From Hyphococcus flavus (lineage in GTDB: Bacteria; Pseudomonadota; Alphaproteobacteria; Caulobacterales; Parvularculaceae): a stretch of 64,000 nucleotides of DNA. The position numbers and the translations under genes are program-made. The stretch is taken from the NCBI RefSeq assembly GCF_028748065.1, contig NZ_CP118166.1, positions 3,177,501 to 3,241,500 on the forward strand, read 5' to 3'. Of this stretch, positions 1-10,700 are shown one piece after another (positions within the stretch are counted from its first letter, which is position 1; each line of letters opens with the position of its first letter). A model generated the notes under the pieces. The model was not told the origin of the DNA and did not search any database. It saw only the letters and a list, made by a program, of their open reading frames with translations.

Positions 1-1082
1 GCCTTCGTACTGGGCTTAACATCCCTGAGGGCCGCTGTGGCTCATGTCACTTCGAACATAATGGCGAGACAGGCGTTCTGCCATCGGACTCTCAGCTTTG
101 CGTCGATTGTCATGCCGAAATGGATCAGCGTTTTGCAGAAACGGACCTCGTAAACGTTTCCAACTTTGGCCGGCGTCACCCGGAATTCAAACCACTGATC
201 GTTTTAGATCCGCAGGCGGATGACGGCGCTATGAAACGCGTTTCCCTGGTCGATAGACCGAAAGAAAACAACGGGCTCGAATTTCCGCATGATTTTCACC
301 TGAGCGATGATGAAGTCATCCGAAAGCTTGAAACCTTGCCGGCGAACTTACGCATGCGCTACGGCGATGAACTTGATTGCGTTGACTGTCATACAATCGA
401 TGCCGCTGGCGCTTATGTGGAACCCATAGAAATGGAAACCCACTGCAGCGATTGTCACTCACTCGCCTTCGCCACCAGTGACGATACCGTTCGTAATCTA
501 CCCCATGGAGAACCCGAGGAAGTACGTGAAACGCTGCAGGATTTTTATCTGGCGCAGGCGACGCAATTGCTGCTTGGCGATCAGCCCTCTGGCGTTCTCG
601 AGCGCCAACTCAGTTCTGAAGCGCGTTCACGCCGCGAACGTCTCCGCGCGCAGGCGTTTGCCAACGCCGAGCGTAACACCGACGCAATGATCCAGAGAAT
701 ATTCTCAGAAGAAGGCGTCTGCACGAAGTGTCACGAGAATGAAGACCCGGCTGCGCGCGCTGCGGTTGCAAGTAGCGACTTGCCGGAATTCACACCAGTG
801 CGGCTGACGAACCGATATCACCCCATGGCGGATTTCAACCATGCCGCGCATGAAACCGGCGAAATCAACTGCTCGACCTGCCATAAAGCGGAAACATCCT
901 CGGAATCCGCTGATGTTTTAATGCCCTCGATCACCGTTTGTCGGGCTTGTCATGACGATACAAGCGGCCGGACAGGTATCGCTTCGGATTGCTTAACCTG
1001 CCATGCTTACCATGATGACGACCTGAAAGCGCCGATAATGCAGCCGGCGCGTCTTCAGCGTGACGCCATGAGAACGCCGTAA
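1..1082 (+). CDS. Multihaem c-type cytochrome, 5'-truncated (at least 8 haems)
   Basis: The reading frame is open from base 3 and enters from the left edge, so the start and any signal peptide lie outside the window; an ATG at 120 is internal. Eight CXXCH haem sites are visible: CGSCH and CVDCH before base 120, then CVDCH, CSDCH, CTKCH, CSTCH, CRACH and CLTCH. The stretch around FNHAAH followed by CSTCH and then CRACH has the spacing of cytochrome c3/c7-like multihaem proteins. Haem attachment implies a periplasmic or extracellular location. The stop overlaps the next start by one base (TAATG), so the two cytochromes are probably translationally coupled. Electron transfer is certain in kind; partners and direction are inferred from the cluster. 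Confidence 0.9.
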   Translation, partial: LRTGLNIPEGRCGSCHFEHNGETGVLPSDSQLCVDCHAEMDQRFAETDLVNVSNFGRRHPEFKPLIVLDPQADDGAMKRVSLVDRPKENNGLEFPHDFHLSDDEVIRKLETLPANLRMRYGDELDCVDCHTIDAAGAYVEPIEMETHCSDCHSLAFATSDDTVRNLPHGEPEEVRETLQDFYLAQATQLLLGDQPSGVLERQLSSEARSRRERLRAQAFANAERNTDAMIQRIFSEEGVCTKCHENEDPAARAAVASSDLPEFTPVRLTNRYHPMADFNHAAHETGEINCSTCHKAETSSESADVLMPSITVCRACHDDTSGRTGIASDCLTCHAYHDDDLKAPIMQPARLQRDAMRTP

Positions 1083-2419
1083 TGAGTTATATTCGTTTCA
1101 TAGTCCCGATAGTGACAGCACTGTTCGCGCTTTCGACTGCTCACGCGCAAAACTCGCCAGTGCCGTTCGTTGACGGCCTCAGCCACACTGGCGTGCCGAG
1201 TTGTTCTACCGCAGGCTGCCATGGCGATCAGGTCACGGGCGACGGCGTCGGGCCTGTGGTAGGCCAGAACGAATATTTCCATTGGGCTTCGCGCGGGGAA
1301 AAAGGCGCGCATTCACGCGCCTATGAAGTCCTGCTGGAACCTCACGGCAAACGCATCGCCGCCAATCTTGGCATTGGCCCTGCTCATCAGTCTCCCATTT
1401 GTCTTGATTGCCATGCGGACAATGTACCGGACGACAAACGCTCGCAGCGTTTTCAGATCAGCGATGGCGTCGGTTGCGAAGCTTGTCATGGCGGCGCGCA
1501 GAACTGGCTGGCGTTTCACCGTATTGGCGCAGGTCATCAACAGAACATCGAAGCCGGACTTTATCCCACCGAAGAGCCTGTCGCCCGCGCTAAACTCTGT
1601 ATGGGGTGTCACCTTGGGTCGAGCTACGAAAATCAGTTCGTCTCGCACCGGCTGATGGGCGCCGGCCATCCGCGCATGAAATTCGAACTTGATCTTTACA
1701 CCACCATTCAAAAACATCACGTCGTCGACGACGATTATCGTGAGCGCAAAACCGTGGCGCCGGGCGCGCAGGTCTGGGCTATCGGTCAGGCCATGGGGCT
1801 TGAGCGTACGCTGGAACTCTTGCTCGATAACGATACCGGCTCAGCGGGCGTATTTCCTGAGCTCGTCTTTTTCGATTGCCATTCCTGCCACCAGCCGATT
1901 TCCGAAGGCGTCGGTCAGTTAAGCTGGCGCGCGAACCCCGGTCGTGCGCTCGGTCCGGGATCGCCAATTCTGAACGACGCCAATCTCATCATGTTGCAAG
2001 CCGCCATGCGGGTGATCGATCCGGAACTTGCCGACCAGCTTGAAAGCGAGGGACGTGTCCTGCATGCGGCGTCTCAGCATTCTGGTGGATATTTTCATAA
2101 TGCGGCTGAAACTTTGAAGAATACAACCAGCATGGCCGTTGCTCGAATCAAAGGCGCCGACCTTTCAAACCCGTCGACCGTGCGCGCAATCCTTTTGGAA
2201 GTTGTCAGTGATCAACGCACGCGTCGCTACACGAATTACGCCGGCGCAGAACAGGCGCTTTTCGCCGTACAGCGCCTGACGGCGGCGCTTGGCATGGCGA
2301 GCCCGGAAATGAAAGCTGCCGTCGAACGAGCTGGGAAAGAGGCACAAGGCCCTTATTCGTACAACCAGAATGGGTTTCGGTCGGCGCTAAGTGATATTCG
2401 CGCCATGATAGCGAATTAA
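1082..2419 (+). CDS. Multihaem cytochrome c, cytochrome c554-like (5 haem sites)
   Basis: A 445-residue exported cytochrome with an N-terminal signal peptide ending in a TAHAQ-type cleavage region near residue 23. Haem sites are CSTAGCH (a CX4CH site, about residue 40), then CLDCH, CEACH, CMGCH and CHSCH. Several histidines outside the motifs (for example in RLMGAGHPRM and KHHV) could be distal ligands. The pattern resembles the cytochrome c554/c-prime type of multihaem protein. After the last haem site about 170 residues carry no haem motif and look helical. The ATG overlaps the stop of the preceding cytochrome gene, which fixes the start. Probably a periplasmic electron carrier of the conduit encoded here; its redox partner cannot be read from sequence. 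Confidence 0.88.
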   Translation: MSYIRFIVPIVTALFALSTAHAQNSPVPFVDGLSHTGVPSCSTAGCHGDQVTGDGVGPVVGQNEYFHWASRGEKGAHSRAYEVLLEPHGKRIAANLGIGPAHQSPICLDCHADNVPDDKRSQRFQISDGVGCEACHGGAQNWLAFHRIGAGHQQNIEAGLYPTEEPVARAKLCMGCHLGSSYENQFVSHRLMGAGHPRMKFELDLYTTIQKHHVVDDDYRERKTVAPGAQVWAIGQAMGLERTLELLLDNDTGSAGVFPELVFFDCHSCHQPISEGVGQLSWRANPGRALGPGSPILNDANLIMLQAAMRVIDPELADQLESEGRVLHAASQHSGGYFHNAAETLKNTTSMAVARIKGADLSNPSTVRAILLEVVSDQRTRRYTNYAGAEQALFAVQRLTAALGMASPEMKAAVERAGKEAQGPYSYNQNGFRSALSDIRAMIAN

Positions 2420-2504
2420 AACGTGAGACGAATAAACAAGTGATAGGCGAGTTCCCTGCTCTGTCGTAACATTGCAGGTGATTTGGGGTCTGGAGGGCGA
2501 GAGA

Positions 2505-4010
2505 ATGTTTTGGCGTAAGAAAAAAGACGGAGTTCGCTTAGAGCCGTCGGGGGAAAAACCCGCGCCGCTGTTCAAGGCGCAACAGGACATGAGCGAGACA
2601 CTGGCGCGTTCAGCCTCTCAGCCGAAAGCCAAATACGCCGCTGGCATCGCCGGCGGCGGCAATGTGGTGCGTGAGATCGATCACTTCATGCAGGGTGTCG
2701 TCAATCGCAATCCCCATGAAACGGAATTTCATCAGGCGGTGTTCGAATTCGTCGAAACGGTGATGCCGTATTATCTCGATCACCGGAAATATATGGACGC
2801 GCGCATCCTAGAGCGCATGACCGAGCCCGATCGTATCGTCAGCTTCCGCGTCACATGGGAGGACGATCAGGGCGTGCCGCACGCCAACAAGGGCTTTCGT
2901 GTCCAGTTCAACTCTTCCATGGGCCCCTACAAAGGCGGCCTGCGTTTCGACCCGAGCGTCAACGCTTCCATTCTGAAATTCCTTGGCTTTGAACAGACAT
3001 TCAAAAACGCGCTGACGCGTCTTCCCATGGGCGGCGGCAAGGGCGGCGCGAATTTCAACCCCAAAGGCCGTTCAGATGCGGAGATCATGCGTTTCTGTCA
3101 TTCGATGATGACGGAACTGCACCGACATATAGGCGAAAGCGTTGACGTCCCGGCCGGCGACATTGGCGTCGGCGCGCGCGAGATCGGTTATCTTTTCGGC
3201 AAATACAAACAGCTTGCGCATTTCTACACGGGCGGCGTCATTACCGGCAAAGGCATTCCTTACGGCGGCAGTGAAATCCGCAAGGAAGCAACCGGCTACG
3301 GCGTTGTCGTCTTCACTGAAGAAATGCTGAAGAAACACGGTAAGACCATGAATGGCAAGACCGTCGCCATTTCCGGTTCGGGCAATGTGGCGATCTATGC
3401 CGTGCAGCGCGCCATGCGCATGGGCGCCAAAGTCGTCACCGTGTCCGACAGCCGCGGCTTCGCTCACGTCCCGAACGGCTTCACTGATGAAAGTTTCGCC
3501 GTTCTTCAGGACGTGAAGGAAAACCGCCGCGAGTCTCTCGCCAAATTCGCGAGCGAGGCGCGCGGTGCCACCTATCATGCGGGCAAGTCGCCATGGACAG
3601 TGCCGTGCGATGTGGGCCTTCCCTGCGCAACGCAGAACGAAATCGACGAACAGATGGCCGCGACCATGGTCAAGAACGGGATCATGTGCCTTTCCGAAGG
3701 CGCGAACATGCCACTGACCGCACAGGCCATTCACGTCCTCAAGGACGCTGACGTGATTTTCGGCCCCGCCAAAGCGGCGAATGCCGGCGGCGTCGGCTGT
3801 TCCGGCCTGGAGCAAGCGCAAAACGCCCAGCGCCTGAGCTGGACCCGCGACCAGGTAGAGCAGGAATTGGAGCGAATCATGCGCTCTATTCACGAGCAAT
3901 GCGTTGAATACGCGCCGGTCAGGAGCGGCATTGTCGATTATCAGACGGGCGCCAACGTATCGAGCTTTGCCCGGGTGGCCGACGCAATGCTCGCTTTTGG
4001 TTATATCTAA
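2505..4010 (+). CDS. gdhA: NADP-specific glutamate dehydrogenase
   Basis: Catalyses reductive amination of 2-oxoglutarate to glutamate in the cytoplasm. It is recognised by the hexameric GdhA signature: PMGGGKGGANF with the catalytic lysine region near residue 175, VPAGDIGVGAREIGY near 215, the Rossmann SGSGNVA near 290, ALPCATQNE-like and GKAANAGGV-like segments, and a terminal VADAMLAFGYI. I chose the ATG at 2505, preceded by GGAG about 9 bases upstream, rather than an in-frame TTG at 2472. This gives 501 residues, about 50 longer than E. coli GdhA because of a lysine-rich, poorly conserved N-terminal extension. It sits between multihaem cytochrome genes with an 85-base gap upstream, so it probably has its own promoter. 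Its link to the cytochromes may be only positional. Confidence 0.96.
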   Translation: MFWRKKKDGVRLEPSGEKPAPLFKAQQDMSETLARSASQPKAKYAAGIAGGGNVVREIDHFMQGVVNRNPHETEFHQAVFEFVETVMPYYLDHRKYMDARILERMTEPDRIVSFRVTWEDDQGVPHANKGFRVQFNSSMGPYKGGLRFDPSVNASILKFLGFEQTFKNALTRLPMGGGKGGANFNPKGRSDAEIMRFCHSMMTELHRHIGESVDVPAGDIGVGAREIGYLFGKYKQLAHFYTGGVITGKGIPYGGSEIRKEATGYGVVVFTEEMLKKHGKTMNGKTVAISGSGNVAIYAVQRAMRMGAKVVTVSDSRGFAHVPNGFTDESFAVLQDVKENRRESLAKFASEARGATYHAGKSPWTVPCDVGLPCATQNEIDEQMAATMVKNGIMCLSEGANMPLTAQAIHVLKDADVIFGPAKAANAGGVGCSGLEQAQNAQRLSWTRDQVEQELERIMRSIHEQCVEYAPVRSGIVDYQTGANVSSFARVADAMLAFGYI

Positions 4011-4050
4011 GTCGCTGCATGTCAGCGAACGCGGGGGTAAGGGAGAGATA

Positions 4051-6069
4051 ATGCCGGCGGCGAAAAAACTTTTATTCGCAGCAGCATCCATGCTGGCGCT
4101 TGCCGCATGCGGCGGGAGCGAGTCGACACAGCCGCCGCCAGTGACGACGCCAACAACGCCGGACCCGCCCGCAACATCGCCTCTGTTCAAACCTGAATTG
4201 CGGATGTTGACGGCCTCAGATGTTGAGACTGTCGTTGCGCAAGCGGTATCGGAGGCTGGCGCGCGCGGAGCGCCCGCAACCATCGCTATCGTTGACCGGG
4301 TCGGCAATGTGCTCGCTATCTTCCAAATGAACGGCGCGGCGCCGACAACCTTTGTTCGTGAAGGACCTGCCGGCACGCCGAACACGTCCCTTCAAGGCGT
4401 CGAGGTTCCCTCAACACTTGCGGCTATCTCCAAAGCCATCACCGGCGCTTATCTTTCTTCCGGCGGCAACGCGTTCTCGACACGCACCGCCAGCCAGATC
4501 GTTCAGGAACATTTCCCGCCGGCCCCGACGACCGTCGGTCTTGAAAGCGGGCCGCTCTTCGGCGTGCAGTTCTCGCAGCTTCCCTGCTCGGACCTCAACA
4601 CCCGCGCCATCGGCGGCGGGCCGACCATCGGGCCACAACGCGCACCGCTTGGCCTCGCCGCCGACCCTGGCGGATTTCCTCTCTATAAGGATGGATTTGT
4701 TGTAGGCGGCATCGGTATCATTACCGATGACGATTACGGGTTCGACCCAAATATTCTCGACGTCGATGACAGTGATGAGGAGGCCATCGCCTGGGCCGGA
4801 ACATCCGGCTTTGCAGCGCCAGCAACTATTCGCGCCAACCGCATCTCCGTCGACGGCACGACCTTACGCTTTTCCGACACAACGGACGCCGACCTGATGA
4901 GCAATCCCGGCGCTGCGCCGTCATTTGCGTCCATTGCCGGCGGCGTTCAGGGCGATCTGATCGATGTCACCTCCTATTTCGACGGCGCTTCAGGCGGCGG
5001 CGTTTACGCCGGCGTTTCTTATGGGGCCGAAGGGTCCGGCATCCGCGAAGCGACGCCTGCGGAATATTCGAATTCCGATATTTTCGTCTTAACCGATGGC
5101 GCTGGGACCAACCGTTATCCGGCTACAGGCGGAACAGACGGGGCAAGTGTCGCCTCTCCGCTCACCGCCGCCGAGGTTACGGTTCTTCTTGAAGAAGCGT
5201 TCGACATTATGACTCGCGCGCGCGGCCAGATCAGACAGCCGCTGAATTCGCGCGCGCAGGTTTCAATTTCAATCGTAGATACCAATGGACAAATTCTGGG
5301 TATCGTGCGTGGACCCGATGCGCCGATTTTCGGCACGGACGTTTCCTTACAGAAAGCGCGTACGGCGGCGTTTTTCACGAACGAAATCGCGGCGTCAGAC
5401 TTAACGGGAACGCCTGGCCCATCCATCGCCGGTTTCAACACGACAAAGTCTGTCGCCAGCTATCTACAGGACGTACGTGATTTCATTCCTGACCCAACAG
5501 CACTGACAGGAACATTTGCCTTCGCTGACCGGTCCGGCGGCAATATCTCCCGCCCCTATTTTCCGGACGGCGAGGTTGGAACCGCAAATGGACCACTTTC
5601 GTTGCCGATCACTGAATGGAATATTTTCGCAACCGGTCTGCAGACCTCACTTGTTGTGGATAACATTCTTGAACACGTCGTACATGTGGTCACGAGCGGT
5701 GGGAGTAGCGACACGGCGCCCGCGTGTTCGGCTCTTCCGGATATACCAACGCTCGGCGGCACACAGAACCGTCTGCAAAACGGCATACAGATTTTTCCCG
5801 GCTCGGTGCCAATTTATCGCGGCGACATCCTTGTCGGCGGCATTGGCGTTTCAGGCGACGGCATCGATCAGGACGACATGATTTCTTTCCTTGGCGTCCA
5901 CAATGCGGCCGAAAGGCTTGGCGGCGCCATCAATAACGCGCCAGAAGCGATCCGCGCGGACCAGATCGTCATTTCTGTCAATGGCGCTCCGGTGCGTTTG
6001 CGCTACATCAACTGTCCGTTCAATCCGTTTGTCGGCTCCGACGAACAGAATGTGTGTCAGGGGAAATAG
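4051..6069 (+). CDS. Lipoprotein with two GlcG/HbpS-like (haem-degrading) domains
   Basis: A 672-residue protein starting at ATG 4051 behind GGGAGAG. The N-terminus is a lipoprotein signal with lipobox LAAC near residues 16-19, followed by a Pro/Thr-rich linker, so it is predicted to be anchored in a membrane. Two diverged copies of the GlcG/HbpS (PF03928-type) fold follow. The first runs from about residue 52 (LTASDVETVV, then AIVDRVGNVLA, then AISKAITGAY) and the second from about residue 370 (LTAAEVTVLL, then SIVDTNGQILG, then LQKARTAAFF). Each copy ends in a glycine-rich VGGIG strand. Family members bind haem or small ligands; here haem handling at a cytochrome complex is an inference. 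The stop directly abuts the next ATG (TAG|ATG), which argues for co-production with the barrel protein. Confidence 0.82.
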   Translation: MPAAKKLLFAAASMLALAACGGSESTQPPPVTTPTTPDPPATSPLFKPELRMLTASDVETVVAQAVSEAGARGAPATIAIVDRVGNVLAIFQMNGAAPTTFVREGPAGTPNTSLQGVEVPSTLAAISKAITGAYLSSGGNAFSTRTASQIVQEHFPPAPTTVGLESGPLFGVQFSQLPCSDLNTRAIGGGPTIGPQRAPLGLAADPGGFPLYKDGFVVGGIGIITDDDYGFDPNILDVDDSDEEAIAWAGTSGFAAPATIRANRISVDGTTLRFSDTTDADLMSNPGAAPSFASIAGGVQGDLIDVTSYFDGASGGGVYAGVSYGAEGSGIREATPAEYSNSDIFVLTDGAGTNRYPATGGTDGASVASPLTAAEVTVLLEEAFDIMTRARGQIRQPLNSRAQVSISIVDTNGQILGIVRGPDAPIFGTDVSLQKARTAAFFTNEIAASDLTGTPGPSIAGFNTTKSVASYLQDVRDFIPDPTALTGTFAFADRSGGNISRPYFPDGEVGTANGPLSLPITEWNIFATGLQTSLVVDNILEHVVHVVTSGGSSDTAPACSALPDIPTLGGTQNRLQNGIQIFPGSVPIYRGDILVGGIGVSGDGIDQDDMISFLGVHNAAERLGGAINNAPEAIRADQIVISVNGAPVRLRYINCPFNPFVGSDEQNVCQGK

Positions 6070-7797
6070 ATGATCCGTAGCGCGATCATATCTCTTGTAC
6101 TTGGCGCTGTTACAGCGCCAGCGTTCGCGCAGGATGAACCGCTGAACCCCAGCGCCGTGGCGCCGCCAACGCTCGGCGAATACCCTGATTGCCGCGACCA
6201 GGGTCGCGAATTTACGGAATGCGCGCCCGCCGTACCCGATCGCTGGCGCCTCGCGGAAAACTTAGGGCTTCTCGAAACGAAATGGTGGGATCCTTATAAT
6301 CAGAACACAATCAAAGGCGACCGGCCGGTATTCGGCGATGACTGGTTCTTCGTCGGGGCAGTTGTTTCCGACACGGTGGTCGAGCCGCGTTCATTCCCGC
6401 TGCCTGTAGGCATTCAAACCACAACCGATCCGGGCGATCTCGACGTCTTCGGCGATAGCGACAGTTTCGGGTTCAACCAGAACCTCATCGTCAGCCTTTC
6501 TCTTATCAAGGGCTCAACGGCCTATAAGCCGCAGGACCTCGAATTCCGCCTCACGCCGGTTTTCAACTACAACTTTGCGCGGGTCGAAGAAAAACGCATT
6601 CTCTACGTCGAGCCGTCCGAAAAACTTACCCGTCACGACGGGTTCATCGGCTTGCAGGAAGCATTTGTCGACTATCATATCCGCAACGTATCAGAGCGTT
6701 ATGACTTCGACTCCGTACGTGTCGGCATTCAGCCGTTCTCATCCGATTTCCGCGGATTTCTGTTTCAGGACAACCAGCTTGGCGTTCGCCTGTTCGGCAA
6801 TCGCGACAACAATCGCTTTCAATATAATCTCGCAGCGTTTATGCGACTTGAGAAAGACACGAACTCAGGCCTCAACGACGTCACCACGCGCCCGCGCGAT
6901 GATTACGTATTTCTTGCAAACCTTTACCGGCAGGATCTGCCCTTTCCTGGTCTCACCAGTCAGATCACAGCCGTTTACAACCTCAACCGCGAACAGAACG
7001 ACATAGAGATCGACAAGAACGGTTTTCCGGTTCGCCCCGCCCTGCTCGGCAATCTTCGCGGACGCGACTATGACGTTGCCTATCTTGGATACAACGCCGA
7101 CGGACGCATCGGTCGCATTAATCTAACGGCGTCGGCCTATTACGCGCTCGGCGAGGATAGAAACAGCATCTTCACAGATGAAAAAGCCAAAATAAGATCG
7201 TTCTTCGCCGCCATTGAACCATCTTACGATCGCGGCTGGGGGCGTGTGCGGTTGTCCGGCCTTTTCGCCAGCGGCGACGGCAACCCTTATGACAACGTCG
7301 AACGCGGTTTCGATGCGATATTTGAAAACCCGCAATTCGCCGGCGCCGACACCAGTTACTGGATTCGTCAGGGCGTGCAGTTCCTTGGCGGCGGGCGTGT
7401 CATTGGCATAAACGGCCGCAACGGCGTCTTGCCTGACCTGCGATCAACCAAGGAACAGGGCCAGTCGAACTTCAACAATCCGGGGCTGATTCTCGCCGGT
7501 GCTGGCGCAGACTTTGACATTTTACCGGAGCTTCGTGTTTCCGTAAATCTAAACCGGCTCTGGTTCCACAAGACGGACACGCTGGAAGCGTTGCGCGTTC
7601 AAGGCGCTATCGACAATGACATCGGCTGGGATGCCTCTAGCGCCATCATCTATCGCCCGGACTTTATTCAGAACGTGGTCTTCCGTTTGTCTGGCGCAAC
7701 GCTGAAGCCCGGCGATGGTTTCAAACAGCTTTTCGATAATGATGAGAAGCGCGACCTTTATTATTCGGTCCTCTTTAACGTGGTGTTGACCTACTGA
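6070..7797 (+). CDS. Outer-membrane beta-barrel protein
   Basis: A 575-residue exported protein with a signal peptide ending PAFAQ near residue 21. The rest is rich in alternating aromatic and polar strands separated by Asp/Asn/Gly turns, with many Arg and Tyr residues. It ends YYSVLFNVVLTY, an aromatic terminal beta-strand typical of outer-membrane proteins. Overall it resembles alginate-export/porin-like barrels, but I do not recognise a specific family. It starts immediately after the lipoprotein stop, and its TGA overlaps the ATG of the decahaem cytochrome (TGATG), so the three proteins are very likely made together. A barrel coupled to multihaem cytochromes suggests a pore or sleeve for trans-outer-membrane electron transfer; this is inference. 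Confidence 0.8.
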   Translation: MIRSAIISLVLGAVTAPAFAQDEPLNPSAVAPPTLGEYPDCRDQGREFTECAPAVPDRWRLAENLGLLETKWWDPYNQNTIKGDRPVFGDDWFFVGAVVSDTVVEPRSFPLPVGIQTTTDPGDLDVFGDSDSFGFNQNLIVSLSLIKGSTAYKPQDLEFRLTPVFNYNFARVEEKRILYVEPSEKLTRHDGFIGLQEAFVDYHIRNVSERYDFDSVRVGIQPFSSDFRGFLFQDNQLGVRLFGNRDNNRFQYNLAAFMRLEKDTNSGLNDVTTRPRDDYVFLANLYRQDLPFPGLTSQITAVYNLNREQNDIEIDKNGFPVRPALLGNLRGRDYDVAYLGYNADGRIGRINLTASAYYALGEDRNSIFTDEKAKIRSFFAAIEPSYDRGWGRVRLSGLFASGDGNPYDNVERGFDAIFENPQFAGADTSYWIRQGVQFLGGGRVIGINGRNGVLPDLRSTKEQGQSNFNNPGLILAGAGADFDILPELRVSVNLNRLWFHKTDTLEALRVQGAIDNDIGWDASSAIIYRPDFIQNVVFRLSGATLKPGDGFKQLFDNDEKRDLYYSVLFNVVLTY

Positions 7798-10700
7798 TGC
7801 GCGCGCTCGTGAACATAACCGCTCGCACAGCAGCCGCAATTGCCCTGCTTTTTGGCGTCTCATTCGCGGCGGATGAAGAAAAGCCGGTTGAGCGCGATTA
7901 CTCCCTTGTCCGCGCGGAGCCGACACCGGTTTATCAAACGCAAGATCAGGTTGACGCAAAAAGCGACGGCTGCCTTACCTGTCATACGGCGACGGACGCG
8001 CCGACCATGCACAGTCCGACGGCGGACTTGCGCATTGGCTGTGTTGATTGCCACGGCGGCAACGCCTCGGTTTTTGCGCGGGGCCTCAGCGATGGCACTG
8101 CTGCCTATGATGAGGCCCGCGACAACGCCCACGTCCTGCCGAAATATCCTGAAAGCTGGCACTTCCCACATTCGGCGAACCCTAAACATTCCTATGCGTT
8201 ACTGAATAAAGAGTCGCCGGAGTTCGTTCGTTTCGTAAACCCTTCTGACTACCGCGTGGCGCGTGAAGCCTGCGGCAGTTGCCACATGAGGGAAATTCTA
8301 GCGGCCGAGCGTTCGCTGATGGCTACAGGCGCCATGTTGTGGGGCGGCGCGGCCTATAACAACGGCATATTGCCATTCAAAAACTACGTTCTCGGCGAGT
8401 CCTATACCCGCGATGGCGAACCGGCGACAATCTGTTCACCCGGAGAACCGGTCGAAGACGGTCCCATGGGTTGCCCGACTGAGCCGTCAGAAGCAGCGCA
8501 GGCACGCGGCGCCCTGCCTTTCCTTGCGCCATTGCCAACCTGGCATGTTATTCCGCCTGCAGATGTTTTCCGTGTCTTCGAGCGCGGCGGGCGCAATATT
8601 TTAACGCAGTTTGCAGAGGTCGGCCTGCCGAACGCCCTCGGTCAGTTACAGCGGCTGGAGGAACCGGGCCGCCCGGATATCCGCCAGTCGAACCGAGGCC
8701 CTGGCACTGGCCTTCGCGTCGCTATACCCGTCCTCAACATTCACAAGACGCGCCTCAATGATCCGTTCACCTGGTTCCTCGGCACCAATGACAATCCGGG
8801 CGATTACCGCTCTTCCGGCTGCGCATCCTGTCATGTGATTTACGCGAACGACCGCGAGCCGCGCCACGCCCTTACATATACGCAATATGGCCGCGACGGC
8901 GAGACGATCACCGCCGACCCGACCATCCCGAAAAACGAGCCGGGCCATCCGCTGCAGCATACGTTCACGCGCGCGATCCCGACGTCGCAATGCATGATCT
9001 GTCACATGCACCAGCCGAACATGTTCCTGAACACCTATCTCGGCTACACCATGTGGGATTATGAATCCGACGCGCCGTTCATGTGGCCGAAGGAACAGAA
9101 ATACCCGACCATGGAAGAGCAGCGAAAAGTGCTCGACCGCAACCCGGAAGGCGCGGCGGTGCGCGGCAAATGGGCGAAGCTCGACTTCCTACGCGATGTT
9201 TACGACCTCAATCCTGAACTCAACGACACGCAATTCGCCGACTATCACGGTCACGGCTGGAATTTCCGTGCGATTTTAAAACGCGACCGCGACGGCAACC
9301 TTCTCGATGCTGACGGTAATATTGTTCCTAACGACGATCCTGAGAAATGGCGCAAGGACGATGAAGGCAAATTCGTCGAGGTGGGAACGAACCCCGGCAA
9401 GTCCGTGCACATGATGTCGATCCATGCCGAGGTCGGGATGCAATGCGCAGACTGCCATTATTCACAAGACAATCACGGCAGCGGCTATATCCATGGCGAG
9501 GTCGCGAATGCGGTTGAAATCCGCTGCAAGGATTGTCATGGCACAGTCGATGAATACCCGTCGCTGAAAACCACCGGTCCCGCCGCCGGCCCGAACGGCC
9601 GCGACCTCGCGATCCTCAAAAATCCGGACGGACGCAATCGTTTCGAATGGATGACGCGCAGCGGACGCGACGTGCTTGTACAGCGCTCGATTATCGACCC
9701 CGAACTCGAATGGGAGGTATCGCTCGTCAAGGACAGCGTAACGCCGGGCGCGCCAAGCTATAACGCCAAATCGGCGCGTGCGAAAACCATGTCTATGAGT
9801 GATGATGGCTCGCTCAATTGGGGGGCGCGTTCTGACAAGTCAAATCTCGCGCATAAAGATGAGGAGATGGAGTGCTATACATGCCACCTTTCCTGGACCA
9901 CGTCATGCGGCGGTTGCCATTTGCCCATAGAAGCGAACTGGCAGGCCGAGTCGCATAAATATGAGGGCGGCACGACGCGTAATTACGCGACCTATAATCC
10001 GCAGGTTGCGCGCGACCAGATGTTCCAGCTCGGCAAGCACCAGGATACGAAAAACAATTCCGTCGCGCCGGTGCGTTCCTCCTCGGCGCTGGTGTTGTCA
10101 TCTACCAACGTCAATCGCGAGCGCATCTATGTGCAGCAGCCGCCGATTTCTTCCGCCGGGTTTTCCAGCCAGGCGTTCGCGCCGCACTTCCCGCATACAG
10201 TGAGGAAGACCGAAACCAAAACCTGCAGTGATTGTCATCTGTCGGCCGACAACGACAACAATGCCATCATGGCGCAGCTCATGCTGCTTGGCACCAACTT
10301 CGTCAACTTTGTCGGCTTGCATGCTTACACCGGCCTCGATGGCGCCGTTGAGGCGGTGCGCGTTACCGAATGGGACGAGCCGCAGGCGGTGTTTGGCTCT
10401 TATCTCCAGAAATACGCTTATCCCGATTACTACAAGGCCCACGTCGAAAAGAATGGCCGGGAGCTGAAAAACTGGACGCGCGGCGACACGTTCGGCGACG
10501 GCCTTTCCGGAGAGACTGGCGCGCTCGAAGAAATCGCCAATGTGGTTCAAAATACAGGCGGCGCGGTAAACTGCCTGCAACTACGCGGGGAATATTTGTT
10601 CGTGGCCGAGGGCAAGGGCGGCTTCCGCGCCTATGACGTTGCCTCCATCGCCAATAAAGGCCTATCCGAACGCTTCCTCACGGCGCCGTTTTCGCCGCTC

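Noticed and set aside
3072-4385. A 437-codon open frame on the minus strand across gdhA
   Set aside because: It lies antisense to the well-conserved gdhA and the lipoprotein start, has no ribosome-binding site and no recognisable domain; it reflects GC-rich codon bias.
7549-7959. A 136-codon minus-strand frame across the barrel/cytochrome junction
   Set aside because: It is the shadow of two coupled genes with clear signal peptides and haem motifs on the plus strand.
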